Source: Actinostola sp. cb2023 (Eukaryota > Cnidaria > Anthozoa > Actiniaria > Actinostolidae). From it: 64,000 nt of DNA. A model generated the notes under the pieces. The model was given only the letters and a program-made list of their open reading frames with translations, did not search any database and was not told where the DNA came from. The translations under genes and the position numbers were made by a program. Positions 12,294 through 25,169 of the stretch are shown piece after piece. The DNA lies in the NCBI GenBank assembly GCA_033675265.1, contig JAUJYZ010001328.1:186001-250000 (forward strand), written 5' to 3'. Positions within the stretch are counted from its first letter, which is position 1, and each line of letters opens with the position of its first letter.

Positions 12294-14222
12294 TGAAGAT
12301 GCTATGAAGAAAGACTAAGGCATGAATGTTTGAGAATTGATGAATTCGCAAGGATGCAATAATCCCAGAAAACAAATTTCAAGATATAAATTACTAGTAA
12401 CAAATTAAATTCATACATTTGTCATCTTGATTATCCAGGCAGTCTAGACATGTATTTGTTTGATTGCTATCCAAATCACAACAGTTGATTCAATTATTAA
12501 AGGTGGTCAGTGGTATCACTACTAAGCCTATTTTCAGACAGATGTGTCATTGACTTCAGTAGCATTTTTAATAATATTCATGAAAAAAATTCTCGATTCT
12601 GATTGGCTAAGAGCAGTGCAGTTGAAAGGTAATTGAATATTATTAATAATAATAATAATAATAATAATTTATTTCAACACGTAGTCACCTAAGAGCTACA
12701 AAGCTTGTTAAAACGTGAACGTGAACAAAAACAAATATTAATACAAAACCAATAATTATTATTAATTGGTAATCATATGATTTCTCGTTCAATTCATTGA
12801 TTTCATTAAATGTCACTTCCGGTCTCGTGAGGAATTTCCATCAGCTGAATTGCACCTTTTCAATAGAATACTCTCTGCTTGATAGCACATGGAGGGCAGT
12901 GTTTGCCCGTCATTTGAAGCAAATAATGAGATTCAAGGAGTTTTAACAGCTGATTGAAAGCCAGCAATTTGGAATAATTTGCACTCGTGTGTTTTTCAAA
13001 GAGCTCAAATTGCACTCACCCTATTGGCTCGTGCAATTTTGATACTCTTTGAAAAGCACACTTGTGCAAATTATTTTCAAATTGAACTCGAACTTTCCAT
13101 CTATGACCTCAGTACCACAGAATTTAAATAACAAATTATGATTTCACAATCAAACTTTTAAAGTGACTCAATGCAATCCTTTTCAAAAAAGGAAACAATT
13201 TTCTTAGCCGTTACATGATCCAAACTGCAATCCATTAGTTCTTCTTCAGAAGCTATAGCAATGTTTGCAATTGATTGGCAACCATCATGGAGAACTAGGC
13301 ACTGTAAACATACTAGTTAAGGGCATGTTTGTTCATATTAGAGTACAAACACTAAAAGTGTGAAACAGTACTAACTAAATAGTACTATTTAGTACTATGA
13401 AACAATAGAAAACAAAGGATATTTCACCATTGAATTGGTACTATATTTAGATGTAGTACTATTTCACGCTTTTAGTGTTTGACATTTTTATCATATACAT
13501 GATTTCAGAATGTGTAGAATTAAAAGGATATCATGCAACGTTAAACCAAGATTTGACAAAATGTGAAGAACCACACTCTCAATAATTGTCGATGATTGTA
13601 GATTTTGAAGTCTTTCCTTGATTACATTGGACAGTGGTTTGCATGTTACCTACATTGTACATGTACATTCATACTGTTATAGTATATGTATCCAAGAGAG
13701 TTATCCTTTACAGAAAGCAAGTTCAAATCAAAGGAACAAAACATTGAAAATTGCTTGCTTGAAATAAAGTTATTTGGCTCTGGCAGTCATTCTCAAAATT
13801 TTAATACTGAAAGAACTGTCATGTGATATAAAATAAATCGCTTGATAATGAAGTAATCAAGATTATTTTCACAGTTTCATAATAATAATGATAATGATGC
13901 TACAATCATAAAGAATGAAGCAGATTTTTTTTCTTTGTCAAATGACAGTTCTTTTGGACAATTTTATTGACTGTATATATGTATTCAGTTCAATAGTTCA
14001 ATTAATTAACTTTTAAAATAAATACCTTGGCAATATTAGTCATGCAGTTGACACTTTCTTTGGAATTGCACACAGGAATAAAACCCAAATGTTGTGAGAA
14101 TCTGACATGTAAATGTAAAAATAGTATCACTTGAACAAAATATGTTGTATGTGTGATTTTAATAAATACTAAATTCATTCTATTAAAAATGTGAGCTTTT
14201 GAAACAAACTGATATATTTATT
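12294..14222 (+). other. ACBD5 3' UTR and downstream sequence
   Basis: No further coding sequence is seen. The stretch has an (AAT)n microsatellite at 12641-12669, an inverted repeat at about 12958-13085 (TTTGCACTCGTGTG pairing with CACACTTGTGCAAA) and another at about 13348-13475 (AAACACTAAAAGTGTGAAA pairing with its complement). AATAAA occurs at 13763-13768 and near 14158. The exact 3' end is not determinable here. Confidence 0.5.
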
Positions 14223-14223
14223 A

Positions 14224-14464
14224 GGGACCGTTCATTATTTATTGAAAATAAATTCCCAGGTCCCCTGTAAAATAAACTCAAATTTTAGGTTTTACTCAAA
14301 TTATAGGGAGATTATAGGGTCTTCCCACTTCAAGTTCAAGTATGGATCTTACGAGCATTATACAGATGGGGTCAAAAAAAATTTCAGGGCTCCCCTTTTT
14401 TGCAAATAAATTCAGGTCCCCCAATTTCTCACCCAACCCCCCTCACGTAAATAATGAACGGTCC
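14224..14464. mobile_element. MITE-like element with GGGACCGTTCATTATTTA ends
   Basis: The left terminus, GGACCGTTCATTATTTA, matches the reverse complement of the right terminus, TAAATAATGAACGGTCC. The internal sequence repeats ATAAATTC and CAGGTCCCC. No ORF. Confidence 0.65.
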
Positions 14465-15720
14465 ATTGATCAGAATAAATAATCTCAGTGATGAACCACC
14501 CTACTCCCCTTAGTTAGTACAATGTAGTGTACCTATAATTATAAAGCCTATGTACCTTTCTTGTAGAGCTACAAGACACTGAAGTTGTTTAGCTGACATC
14601 ATATTTGAAGTTACTATCACGTAACAGTTTCTATGAATTTGCTGAAACCTCTCTATCCTGTAAAATAGAAAGACACTCATGATAAAGGAAAAGTGAAGAA
14701 GTCACCAAAATAGACTGAAAGACTTTGGAAGATCATAGAAAACATTCATTCCAGGATTGCCAAGCGGCACTTGGGAATAACAAGAATGTTATCAAATTTA
14801 CGTCCACAGCCAACAAAAATAAAACTTCTTATAAGTCTTAGTTATGCTGAAAAATTGAAATGTCAGACCTTTTCATAATATTTGCATCAAGTCTGCTGTT
14901 TCCATCATCATTTCTGGTCATAATGTCGCTTGAGTTAAGGAGCAGAAAGGCAACTGAGGAGAGTGGAAAAATAACTGTGTCCTCTCCAGTCGTGTCGCTG
15001 ACTTTTAAAAAAAATCAAAATAATTACTCCATTAGTAAGTACAAAACTCTTGATTATTGGGTACATGGTTAAATAGCGTTTTGAGTAAAAATATTAAGCT
15101 TATAAAACTTTTGAAAATGTTTTAAGACCATAGGTACGGCATACCTCGCATTTTGTGGTTTTTCTCCAGAAGACGACAAACCTCACTATTTGAAAGTGAG
15201 ACGTTTACAATAACAGGCCACGTTAGTTGAATGTTAGATGACATCGAGCGAGACAAGTTGATTTGCTATCACCTTTTAGTACTTTTAGCAATTTACGGTT
15301 AATTTATCGGCGTTTATTTACAGATATTTTAAAAGTCAACTGACTGATCAGTCCGAGCTGAAGAACACTGTGCGCGCGCGTTGTCAGCATTCTAAAAAGG
15401 CGGGAAAACTAAACTGCCGTTTGCGCATGCGTTAACTTCAATAAAAAATTAGGTGTTTCGTACGCGTGTTTAATTTTGTATACACCGACTGGCCGGCGCT
15501 TAAAATAGTGGTAAATAATTTTAAAAACTCTTTAAATTATTGAAATGGTAATTAATACTAGTAGACTAGTATATAAGACTTCACGACTTATTGTGACAAA
15601 CTTTTTGGCTAAAAGAAAGTCTCCACGGTCCCTGAAACGACAGTGTAAAAAATACAGAAATGTCACAACGATTTTAAAATATAAATAATACTGATTACGA
15701 TTTACGCTGAAAAGTTTAAT

Positions 15721-15962
15721 TGGGGAGTTTGCAGGTCTTGCGTGACATTTTAAATTTTAATCCAACAAAAACAAAAATATAGTACCGGTGGTGGGCAAGC
15801 TGTTCGGCAAACTTTGGTTGCCCATAACTTTCGCCCCATTCATAGAAATTACTTCAAAATTTCAATTTTTGCTAACTTTGGTGTGCTCTTTTCAAATATT
15901 ATATTTTTGTTTTTGTTGGATTAAAATTTAAAACGTCACGCAAGACCTGCAAACGCTCCCCA
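15721..15962. mobile_element. Palindromic element upstream of DSTYK-like gene A
   Basis: TGGGGAGTTTGCAGGTCTTG at the left pairs with CAAGACCTGCAAACGCTCCC at the right. The inner arms (AATCCAACAAAAACAAAAAT and complement) extend the match to about 60 bases. The surrounding 14465-16308 has no recognisable gene and presumably holds the promoter of gene A. Confidence 0.7.
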
Positions 15963-16308
15963 TTCAGATCCATGAACTGTTCGCGGCGCCGATAAAATCG
16001 TCGACCCGTGTAAACGGCCCTTAATGCCAGGTTTCTGCTACTGTCACTCACAGACAAATGGTACTACATTATTTCAAACAGGACAACGAGTTACTAATCA
16101 AAAATTACCGGTAATGTCACGCATTAGTTTCGTGACGTTTGAAGGTCAGTTTGCCATGCGAGTCCAGGGGACTGATACCGTCGTACATGCGCACTGATCA
16201 AATCCATTTCCGAGAAACTGAAGTTTGCAAATGCTTCGAAGGATCGGAGCTTTGAACCAAATGAAGCATTTTAGTGAGTAACTCAGTTAAAATCTTTGCT
16301 GGTGCATA

Positions 16309-17611
16309 ATGCATTGTTCTACGTCGACAAAGACAGCATCACTTCAGAGAGCTGTATGCAATTACAAGTCCCACATAGCACAGATCACTGATTTGCGGAA
16401 AGAGACTAAAAAATGCCTCGACGAAATCCAGAGCATAATAAACCTGGAGCGAAAAAAGGAGCTAGCTGAACATGCAGTGTTACACATACCGGATTCCGAT
16501 CTGAGCAACCGACTACCATCCGTCTTGTTCATCGGAAGTCAGAACTGTGGTAAAAGTTCTCTGCTCAATGTTTTCCTTCGAGAATCAAATTTGTTGCCCA
16601 CAGACGAAACGCCTTGTACTTCACGAATTGTACGTATAGTTTACAGCGCAAACAACTACACAAAGACAGTAGATCCGAAAACGAATCAAGCAAGGGTCAA
16701 GCCTTTTAAACGCAAAGTTGCCAAAGACTTGATTGTACTCAAGGGAGACGATCGACAGGACAGCGACCAGCTCAACGTAATCGTGGAAGTCGGATTAAAT
16801 CATTCTCTCTTGGAGTGTGGGATAGAGCTGATTGACTCGCCTGGTCGTAACGAGAACGAGGCCTTGGATCGTGTTGTGGAGGAGTTTGTACAGAAGGGAA
16901 TTGTACCCCTTATCGTGTATGTGGTGGATGGAAATAGCCATCTCCGAGAAAATGTAACTACAATGTTGGAAATGTTGTACAGGCAAAATTTTAGAGTCGT
17001 TTTCGTACGAGTAGGAAGTAATTACGTCACGATACGGTTCGTGCCGTGTGGTGGTTCTGATTGGTTGAGCAATGATTTTGCGCGCTGTGATTGGTTGAAT
17101 AGAAAGTCTTCGATTCCGTGCCGTAACTCCGTGCCGTAGGTTTCTCAATCCGATACGAAAACGACTCCAAGTGATTTCGTCCTATACTCATTTTACTTCT
17201 CCCAGCTTCTTTCGGCATCTCCGTCCCTATTCCCTATAGTCACCCAGGCAGGTTATAAATTTGCGTTCTAAATAACTTACAAATACAGGGAAAATGTTCA
17301 AAACTATATACGAAAATACGTTGATGTAACCATAATTATATAGTCTCCTTCGCAGCCGTTTCCTTTGTCGTCACACAACGCTCCCAATAGACCTTTTTAC
17401 CGATACGGCGGCCATCTTGAATTATGAAGAAATTATGGGATGCCCAGGGTGCATTTGTACAAAATTATACAACAATACACTATGGCTAGTGACATAGCCG
17501 AAAAATAATATATTGACGCGACTCCACTCTACAGTTTTAATTTTGGGTCATTTGCACCCTGAGCATCCCATATTGTTTTAGCCAAAACAATAGAATCCAA
17601 AAGGGGGGGAT

Positions 17612-17649
<38 letters not shown>

Positions 17650-20600
17650 CCGGAGGATAGTTTTTGTTACCATCTAGAGAAAAGAATACGATTTTTTTCG
17701 ACTTTTATCCGATATTAATGAGCATTAACAAATAAATTATTATTGATCAACAATATTATCATCAACACTAAAATTTCTTTGTACGTGGGAATCATATTTG
17801 GCATAAAATGAGGCTTCTACCACGTGAATTTAAATATATACAGAACTCTATATTCCTTTTCTTTCATTTTGTTGATTGTATATTAATTTTGTTCCATTTT
17901 TTTTTATCTCAGTCTATACTCATTCTATGTGCATTTTATAATATAGCAAAGATATAACACGCGCTCTGATTGGCTAGAGTTCTATGAACTATTTCCCCAT
18001 GGGCTGCACGCTCTTGTCAACTTCCCACTGGCCTCGTCTGATCGCAGCTCACTGTTCGAAATAACGCGCACGCCCATTGGCTAAAATTGCTATGAACTAT
18101 TTCCCCTCTGGGCTGCACGCTCTATATAGATGCTATATTATAAATCAATTAGTCAACGAGCGTAAAGAATTCTTAACAAGCTAGAGTCGCACGATCGGCG
18201 TATCAGTTTGAATTCTATAGCGCGCGCTCGTTTAGCGTATACTCATGATATAGTTTAAAATTGACGTTTGTAAATACATCTGGTTCATTCATTCCCTGAC
18301 GATGATGGACCGGTTAGGTCCGAAAGATTTTTATCCAATGCCGGTATATTTTTCGCAAAAATTAAATTATACATCGTAAGCAAGGGAAGCAAAAAATATG
18401 TGACAAAAAGAAGGGTGTGTACGCCCTATGCCGGATGACTATGGACTATGGAATTAAAATTACTGCATTTTCCTATTGTTTGTCGGACAACACAACGACA
18501 AGTCTTGAATTTTAACGTGTTCGGCAAAAAGTCATGACGGAAATGTTTTGGTAAAGTTGGTCAAAAGAAGTGAGATGCGCGGTCGGTAGCAAGCAAGTAA
18601 TCGAGGTCGGTAGCAAGAATAAAGACATTTAAAAACACAAAACTAACAAAATAGCTGACTTACTGTTTTCCGGTTCCGCAAAGACAAAGTTATCCTAGAA
18701 ATAAGAAATATAATTGTGGATTAGCCAGCTTTCGGCCCTGCGTAGGAATGGGAGTCTTTTTAAGAGTGATTGTCTATATATATGTGAACATTAATTTACT
18801 GATAATTAATTACGTTTTTCGCCTCTCCTAAAGGATCGCACAACAATAAGAGAGCTTCAAGACAAGTTTCCCAATGTTTCTTTGATGTTTGTTTGCAACA
18901 AGGTGGATGTTGAAAAGAACGCTCAAATATTCGATGAAGAAGAAGAAAAAGATGCTGAAGATGGCACTGCAACTTGCGCCTTTGATGAGTCCCAAGAATT
19001 GTTTGATCGTGCAAGACAGAAGAAAATCGCCGTCTTTAAACAATTAAAGCGTCTGGATTTTCTGCCATCGGATGATGAGATGGACTATTCAGAGCTGTTT
19101 CATGGGGTTTCTGCGAAGCTTGTGAGAAAAGCTCGCAAGAAAAAGCTAAGAAATGAAGCAACGATGAGCTTTGAACGATTTGAGCTTTGTATCCTGGAAA
19201 AGCTTGAGAGCTCCTTACGTAAAGCAAGTAGAAGGGAATTAGCTGCCTTGCTATCAGCACAGGAGATGTTCCTGTCCTCTGTTGTTGGTACGCAAAGAAA
19301 TATGGCAAGTGCTACCCGTGTCTTAAAAGCTGATTATCAGCGCGCCATGAAGACCGAAGAATCCATTTTCAATATGATTTCACATTTGATCACTAAAGGA
19401 GATTCGATCACCAACGCAATTGGCCTTGATCTAGAGAAGCTGTCTGGCATCTTCTTGCAGGAAGCACAAGATTATCAGTACACAAAAGAGACAAAAGAGC
19501 AAGCACAAGTCATCGAATTTTGTAGCGAAATGAAGGGAACCATTTTAGACAGAACCTTCTATGTGCTGAAACGTTCCTTTCAGAGGATTCTCAAGAAAAG
19601 TTTGGTTAACTCTGTCCTTGTGACGGAGCTGATGAAAGCTGCGGCGGTCCATCCACTTCTTTCCCGAATGCTTCATCGCACCTTGGGCGGGAATGAAACC
19701 GGGCAACACCAGCGACACAGTGCGGACCAAGACCCTGGTGTACTTGGGATTTACATCGCTCTTGAAAACGTTTTAGAATCGATCACTGATGAGGTGGATT
19801 CCTTGATAAGGGAACAAATCAAAAAACAACTCCATGAATTCGACATCAATCAAGTCGGGAACCAAACCAAGGCCAAAAGACCCACGTTGGAGGAAAGAAG
19901 TCGTACAGAACCTTCTCTCAAAACTGGACTGCAAAATTTTGGCAGATGGGGTAATAAGAACCTGTGAAAGAGCACTCCTTATAAAACGTCAGCAATTCAA
20001 AGCGGAAATCGACGCCTTCCGTTTTCTGAATGACTATTTTCTTGCCGCACCAGCTGGTCTTGAATCAAAGATCAATAACTTGCGTTCTAACTACGTTCCT
20101 TCTGTGGCGCACTTAGCTGTGAGGGGGCATTCCTTGCGATATGTTATTGAACGAGGTCCACCAGAGCTAGGACCGAAAATCAAGTCCACTGCGCATGGGC
20201 AGATGTACTCTTGTTTCAGTCCTCTTTGGGTTGCTGACCGTGAAGACTGTGTCGTGAAAGTAGTGACGAAGACAGCTGTTGGCAAAGAGGTCTGGAGTCA
20301 GACAATGCGCGATTGTATGCACTTGAAGTAAGTTGAAATCTTAATAGCTGCACGATGACAAGGGTTTGCAATGGGAAAATAAGTGGGATATGTCAGAATT
20401 ATTATCAAATCAAATCACATACATTAATTTAGCACGTTCACATTTGTTTCGTGCTCAATCTGTGACAACCGACGTGGTTAAATAAACTACCTACCTACCT
20501 ACTACCTACCTACCACCTATACCTACCTACCTACCTACCTACCTTCTACCTACTACCTACCACCTATACCTACCTGCCTACTACCTACCTACCTACCTAC

Positions 20601-23600
20601 CTACCTACCTACCTACCTATACCTGCCTATACCTACCTACCTACCTACCTACTACCTACCACCTATACCTACCTACCTACCTACCTACCTTCTACCTACT
20701 ACCTACCACCTATACCTACCTACCTACCTACCTACCTACCTGCCTACTACCTACCTACCTACTACCTACTACCTACCACCTATACCTACCTACCTACCTA
20801 CCTACCTACCTATACCTACCTGCCTACTACCTACCTACCTACCTACCTACCTACCTACCTATCCTACCTACCTACCTACCTACCTACCTATACCTACCTA
20901 CCTACCTACCTACCTACCTACCTACCTACCTACCTACCTACCTACCTACCTACCTACCTACCTACCTACCTACCTACCTACCTACCTACTACCTACCTTT
21001 ACCTATTCGTTTGGGAGGCCTACAGCCCCTACCTACCTACCTATACCTATACCTGCCTACCTACCGCAATGAATAGCTTGTACCTACCTACCTACCTACC
21101 TCTACAAGACCATTACCTACCTACCTACCTACCTACAGCTGAATTTGGCGTTGGCTACTTACCTACCTACTTATACCATTATACCTACCTACCTGCCTAC
21201 CTATACCTACCTACCTACCTACCTACCTACCTACCTACCTACCTACCTACCTATACCTACCTACCTACCTACCTACCTACCGTTACACCCCTACCTACCT
21301 ACTTACCTTTCTACCTATACCTACCTACCTACCTACCTACCCATACCTACCTACTATACCTACCTACCTACCCTACCTACCTACCTACCTACCTACCTAC
21401 CTACCTACCTACCTACCTGCCTGCCTGCCTACCTACCTACTTACCTACCCTACCTACCTACCTGCCTACCTATACCTACCTACCCTACCTACCTACCTAC
21501 CTACCTACCTACCTACCTACCTACCTACCTACCTACCTACCTACCTACCTACCTACCTACCTACCTACCTGCCTGCCTACCTGCCTACCTACCTACCTAC
21601 CTACCTTACCTACCTGCCTGCCTGCCTGCCTACCTACCTACCTACTTATACCCATACCTACCTACCTACCTATACCTACCTGCCTGCCTACCTACCTACC
21701 TACCTACCTGCCTGCTTGCCTACCTACCTACCTACCTACCTACTTACCTGCCTGCCTGCCTGCCTATACCTACCTACCTACTTGCCTGCCTACATGCCTA
21801 CCTACCTATCTGCCTACCTACCTACACCTACCTACCTAACTGCCTACCTACCTATACCTACCTACATACCTATACCTACCTATGCCAACCTACCTATACC
21901 TACCTACCTAACTGCCTACCTACCTACACCTACCTATACCTACCTACCTACCTATACCTACCTACCTTACCTACATATCTACCTACCTACCTACCTATAC
22001 CTACCTACCTACCTATACCTACCTAACTACCTACCTAACTACCTACCCACCTATACCCACCTACCTACCTACTGGATATTTTTCAGGGACTTAATCGACA
22101 AACTTGGTAAACAACATCCACACCTTCTTGGGCTTAGTGGATGGTATTTCCCGGTGCCTGACCAACTCTACATTGTGATGGAGAAAGCAGAATGTGACTT
22201 GTTGACGGCGTTAAGGAACAGTGGATTGCAGTCCTGGAAAAGGAGAAAGGAGGTGGCCATAGATGTGGCTAAGGGACTGGAAGCGATTCATAGAGTCGAG
22301 TATGTTTATCAAGATCTCAAGCCCCAAAACGTGATGGTAACCTCTTTGACTGACATCTATTTAGATATCTTTAGCTTGCCAAATCCCACTCAATTTTCGT
22401 ACAGTTTCACCAGTACTCCTTTAGTACAGATTTGCGCTGCAATACATATACGCAGTAGCGCGAGTCCTAAAATGGTGCCACTGGTGCTTATCTCATCAGT
22501 ATGAACCAGGCCTTAATCCTATGGTAAATAATCGGGATAGCCGAATTAATTAAGTTTACAGAAGCAATTCATTAGCAATTCAATTGCCCCCCGGGGGGGG
22601 GGGGGGGGGGGGGGGGGGGTACTGCCTTTGTCCAAGTGGTAGAGGTGATCGGCGGTCGATTTTGAAAACGACCCTAAAAGGTACGCATAAATTAAAAGAG
22701 CTCTTGAAGCCATGTTAATTCCAACCCCTAAAAGGTACGACCATATATGATGATTATTATTTATTAAAATTTGATAAATAGACACTTGGGCACATCAAAT
22801 CAGTGACTGGACAACATCTTTCTTCTGCGGTTCTTTTATGTTTGTCAATAAAGAAATTAAATACAAATTGACCCTAATAGGTACGGAGTGATGTTACGTA
22901 ACTGACTTTTGAGTCGGAACCCCTAAAAGGTACACACAGGAAATATTTTGAACCCTAAAAGGAGCGCCGATCACCCCTACCACTTGGACAAAGGGAGTAC
23001 CCCCCCGTCACTTGCATTAGCCTGACGCGCTTGTATTCATTCTAGCTTAATAGCACTGGAAATACTATATTATTATAATGATCCTGGCTCTCGGAACGAA
23101 GATCGATGGTCTCCGACTCCTATATATGTCTATGGTGGCCTAGAGACTGCAAGGTTTGCCCAATGTCCCAAATTTTTATGTATTTTTTTCATTTTTCCTA
23201 AATTTTTAAAGAAATACAATATAAAAAAAATTTAAACGGAACAGAAAAAAAAAACTTTTGCAAACCAGAGAAAAAGACAAAAAAAGACACCAAGAGGAAA
23301 AAGTTCCTTTTCACATATGAGGCAGAGATGAATGTCAAAATCAAATCAATGGCAAAATGAAAATAAAAGAAAGTGAATTCAATTAAAATCAAAATGAAAC
23401 AAAATTGGTTCGTTGTCAATGGGAAACAAAATCATTTTAAAATCAAAAAAAAAACTGTCCGTGGCCTATCTGCCATTGACCACAAGCATATCGATACTCC
23501 GAAGTTTGTTGTGTGCGACCAACGCGTGACTAAAACCCGAGAGAAGTGACAAGTCATGATGTCGCAGCGCGATTGGGATCGCTTCAAAACGAATATCACT

Positions 23601-25169
23601 GAAAAAAGCGAACGAAGTTAAGAAGGTTGAGACGGTGCTGAAAAGTTTGAAGAGCATTCCAGACAATTGTCATTCAGCGGTCTAAGTGCCGAAGTGTCAG
23701 AGAAGGCACAAAAGTACGCGAGTTTCGTGCTCGCCAGAATTCGTGCCGTTAACACGAGTACGAAGAGTTGACCATAGCTAACATCAAGAGTGCCTGTGTG
23801 AAGCACTTTAATGTCTTTCCTACGATGTGCTGTGATGTTCTTGCTGGAGAATAAGGTCCGTCTTGCTTGTCAGTGAAGCAGATCCCCGACTTCAAAGTGA
23901 TACACGTGAAATTTGTGGAACGATCGGACGCTTCAAGGAACGCCAGAAGTCCCAGAACAACAAACAGTACCTCACAGTCACATGGCATCAAATTGCCGAA
24001 GAAGAGAAGGCTTTGTTCCATCTCAATCCCTGATACTAAGCCGCCAAAAGAAGCAGCGCCGAGCAAATTCATATCCCAAGAAGCCTATCTAGTGGAAATT
24101 GAATGACAATTGTGTTGTCATATCCGCAAAGTTTTGCCTTTCTCCTTTGCCGAACCTTCTTTTTTCTTCGTTCGTTTTTCAGTGATATTCTTTTTGAAGC
24201 GATTCCAATCGCGCTGCGACATCATGACTTGTCACTTCTGCCGCCTCTGGTCACGCGTTGGTCGCGCGTCCTGTCACTTGCGGAGTATCGAAGTGCATTG
24301 TGGTTTATGGCAGCGATAGGCCACGGACAAGTTTTTTTTTGATTTTAAAATGATTTTGTTTCATTTTGATTTTGAATTAATTTTGTTTCATTTTGATTTT
24401 AAATTGAATTCACTTTCTTTTATTTTCATTTTGTTTTGATTTGCTTTTCACATTCATTTCGCCTCATAATAATTTTATTTTCAAAGAGTTTTTTTTTTTC
24501 TCTTCTTTTGTCTTTTTTGTCTTTTTCTTTTCTTTCCTTTCTCTTTTTCTTTTCTTTTCGAAAACTTTCATTTTATATTATTATTTCTTTAAAAATTTAT
24601 AAAAATGAACAAAAAAATACACGAAAAAAAGTTTATGGACTGAAAATGTGCAATTTTCCTTATGGCAGTTCTAGGCCACCATATATGTCTCCTATGGTAT
24701 AATCAAGACATGCATGTTTGCCCAATGTCCCAAATGTTTATGTAGTCTTTTTATTTCCTATTTCCTACAGCTTACAAACGACGGAACAGCAAAAATAAAC
24801 TTTTGCAAACCAGAGAAACCCTTTGAAGACACCAAACTTGGAGTTCCTTTTCACATATCCCCAGAGATGTTTCAAAATCATGGCAAAGACGCTTCTTCTC
24901 ACACCTTCGATGTCTACGCCTTTGGTTCGTTGTTATGGGTTTTGTGCGAGGGATCGGGTAACGCTCGTCCCAAGGCTTACTCTCATTGTCAAGATATCGA
25001 AGCGATGAAGTTTGTTGTGTGCGACCGAGGACTAAAACCCGAGAGACCTCAGGAAACCCCTGATGCATGGTGGGATTTGATGAGTACGTGTTGGAAAGAA
25101 AGCGAATCTGTTAAGATTGAGACGGTGCTGACCAGTTTGAAGAGCATTCCAGACAATACACAGGTCTAA
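16309..25169 (+). CDS. DSTYK-like gene A: dynamin-like GTPase with C-terminal pseudokinase, frameshifted
   Basis: Exons by homology with copy D: 16309-16953, 18834-20327, 22087-22336, 24771-25169. Junction phases 0, 2 and 0 equal those of C and D. The GTPase domain has G1 GSQNCGKSS (residues 76-84), a conserved PCTSRIVR Thr segment, G3 DSPG and G4 NKVD followed by an acidic run. A long helical middle leads to a kinase-like domain with VVKVV (ATP lysine position), YQDLKPQN in place of HRDxKxxN, and KINFCKPE where DFG is missing, then SPEMF and DVYAFGSLLW. Exon 2 carries a +1 shift between about 19855 and 19866: the frame leaves homology after EFDINQVG and resumes in the next frame at PRPKDPRW. 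It is therefore either a pseudogene or contains a one-base sequence error. AATAAA lies 57 bases past the stop (25226-25231). Intron 2 holds a 1.6-kb microsatellite. Confidence 0.75.
16991..17170. mobile_element. MITE-like element just after gene A exon 1
   Basis: GAGTCGTTTTCGTAC near 16994 pairs with ACGAAAACGACTC near 17155. Internal TGATTGGTTGA occurs twice. It sits about 40 bases inside intron 1. Confidence 0.6.
17390..18833. repeat. Gene A intron 1: repeat remnants and G-tract
   Basis: The sequence includes a CGGCGGCCATCTTG-containing repeat fragment, a long G-rich tract at 17606-17645, and two tandem-like segments around 17955-18120 with GATTGGCTAGAGTTCTATGA/ATGAACTATTTCCCC, related to sequence near 40680. 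No exon is recognisable before 18834. Confidence 0.5.
19850..19870 (+). other. Frameshift site in gene A exon 2
   Basis: The stretch from GTCGGG to AAAAGAC is 28 bases, against 27 in the matching part of copy D (GTTGGC to CGAGAC). The upstream frame ends at a stop near 19967. The downstream frame carries the conserved VVQNLLSKLD and HSLRYVIERG segments. The exon length is off by exactly one base from the phase required at its 3' junction. Confidence 0.75.
20487..22073. repeat. (CTAC)n microsatellite, ~1.6 kb, in gene A intron 2
   Basis: Nearly uninterrupted CTAC/TACC units with CTATAC, CTGC and CTTAC variants. The array ends 13 bases before the acceptor AG of exon 3 (22085-22086). It is open in several frames and gives Leu-Pro-Thr-Tyr repeat ORFs that are not genes. 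Confidence 0.95.
22587..23008. mobile_element. TIR element with CCCTAAAAGGTACG repeats and G/C-run ends
   Basis: GTACTGCCTTTGTCCAAGTG after a long G run at the left pairs with CACTTGGACAAAGGGAGTAC before a C run at the right. CCCTAAAAGGTACG-like units recur inside. Related sequence occurs near 4535-4985 and 46985-47280. Confidence 0.7.
23118..24695. mobile_element. Long-armed inverted-repeat element beside gene A exon 4, left arm mosaic
   Basis: The arms of roughly 550-590 bases are reverse complements: TATGGTGGCCTAGA at the left with TCTAGGCCACCATA at the right, and TTGTCCGTGGCCTATC, GACAAGTCATGATGTCGCAG and AAAAGAAAGTGAATTCAAT shared. The unique core, about 23665-24105, has a degenerate plus-strand coding look (VSEKAQKYASFVLARIRAVN; KQIPDFKVIHVKFVERSD) broken by stops, possibly a relic ORF. 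The left arm also contains short tracts of gene A exon 4 (for example AACTTTTGCAAACCAGAGAA and AAGTTTGTTGTGTGCGACC). Confidence 0.65.

Noticed and set aside
21069..22504. ORFs of 250-290 codons made of Leu-Pro-Thr-Tyr repeats
   Set aside because: They are translations of the CTAC microsatellite, open in several frames. Only the tail from 22087 is exon 3 of gene A.
23198..24342. Independent gene inside the 23.1-24.7 kb element
   Set aside because: Open stretches are short, on both strands, and interrupted. At most a relic of an element-encoded ORF remains in the core.
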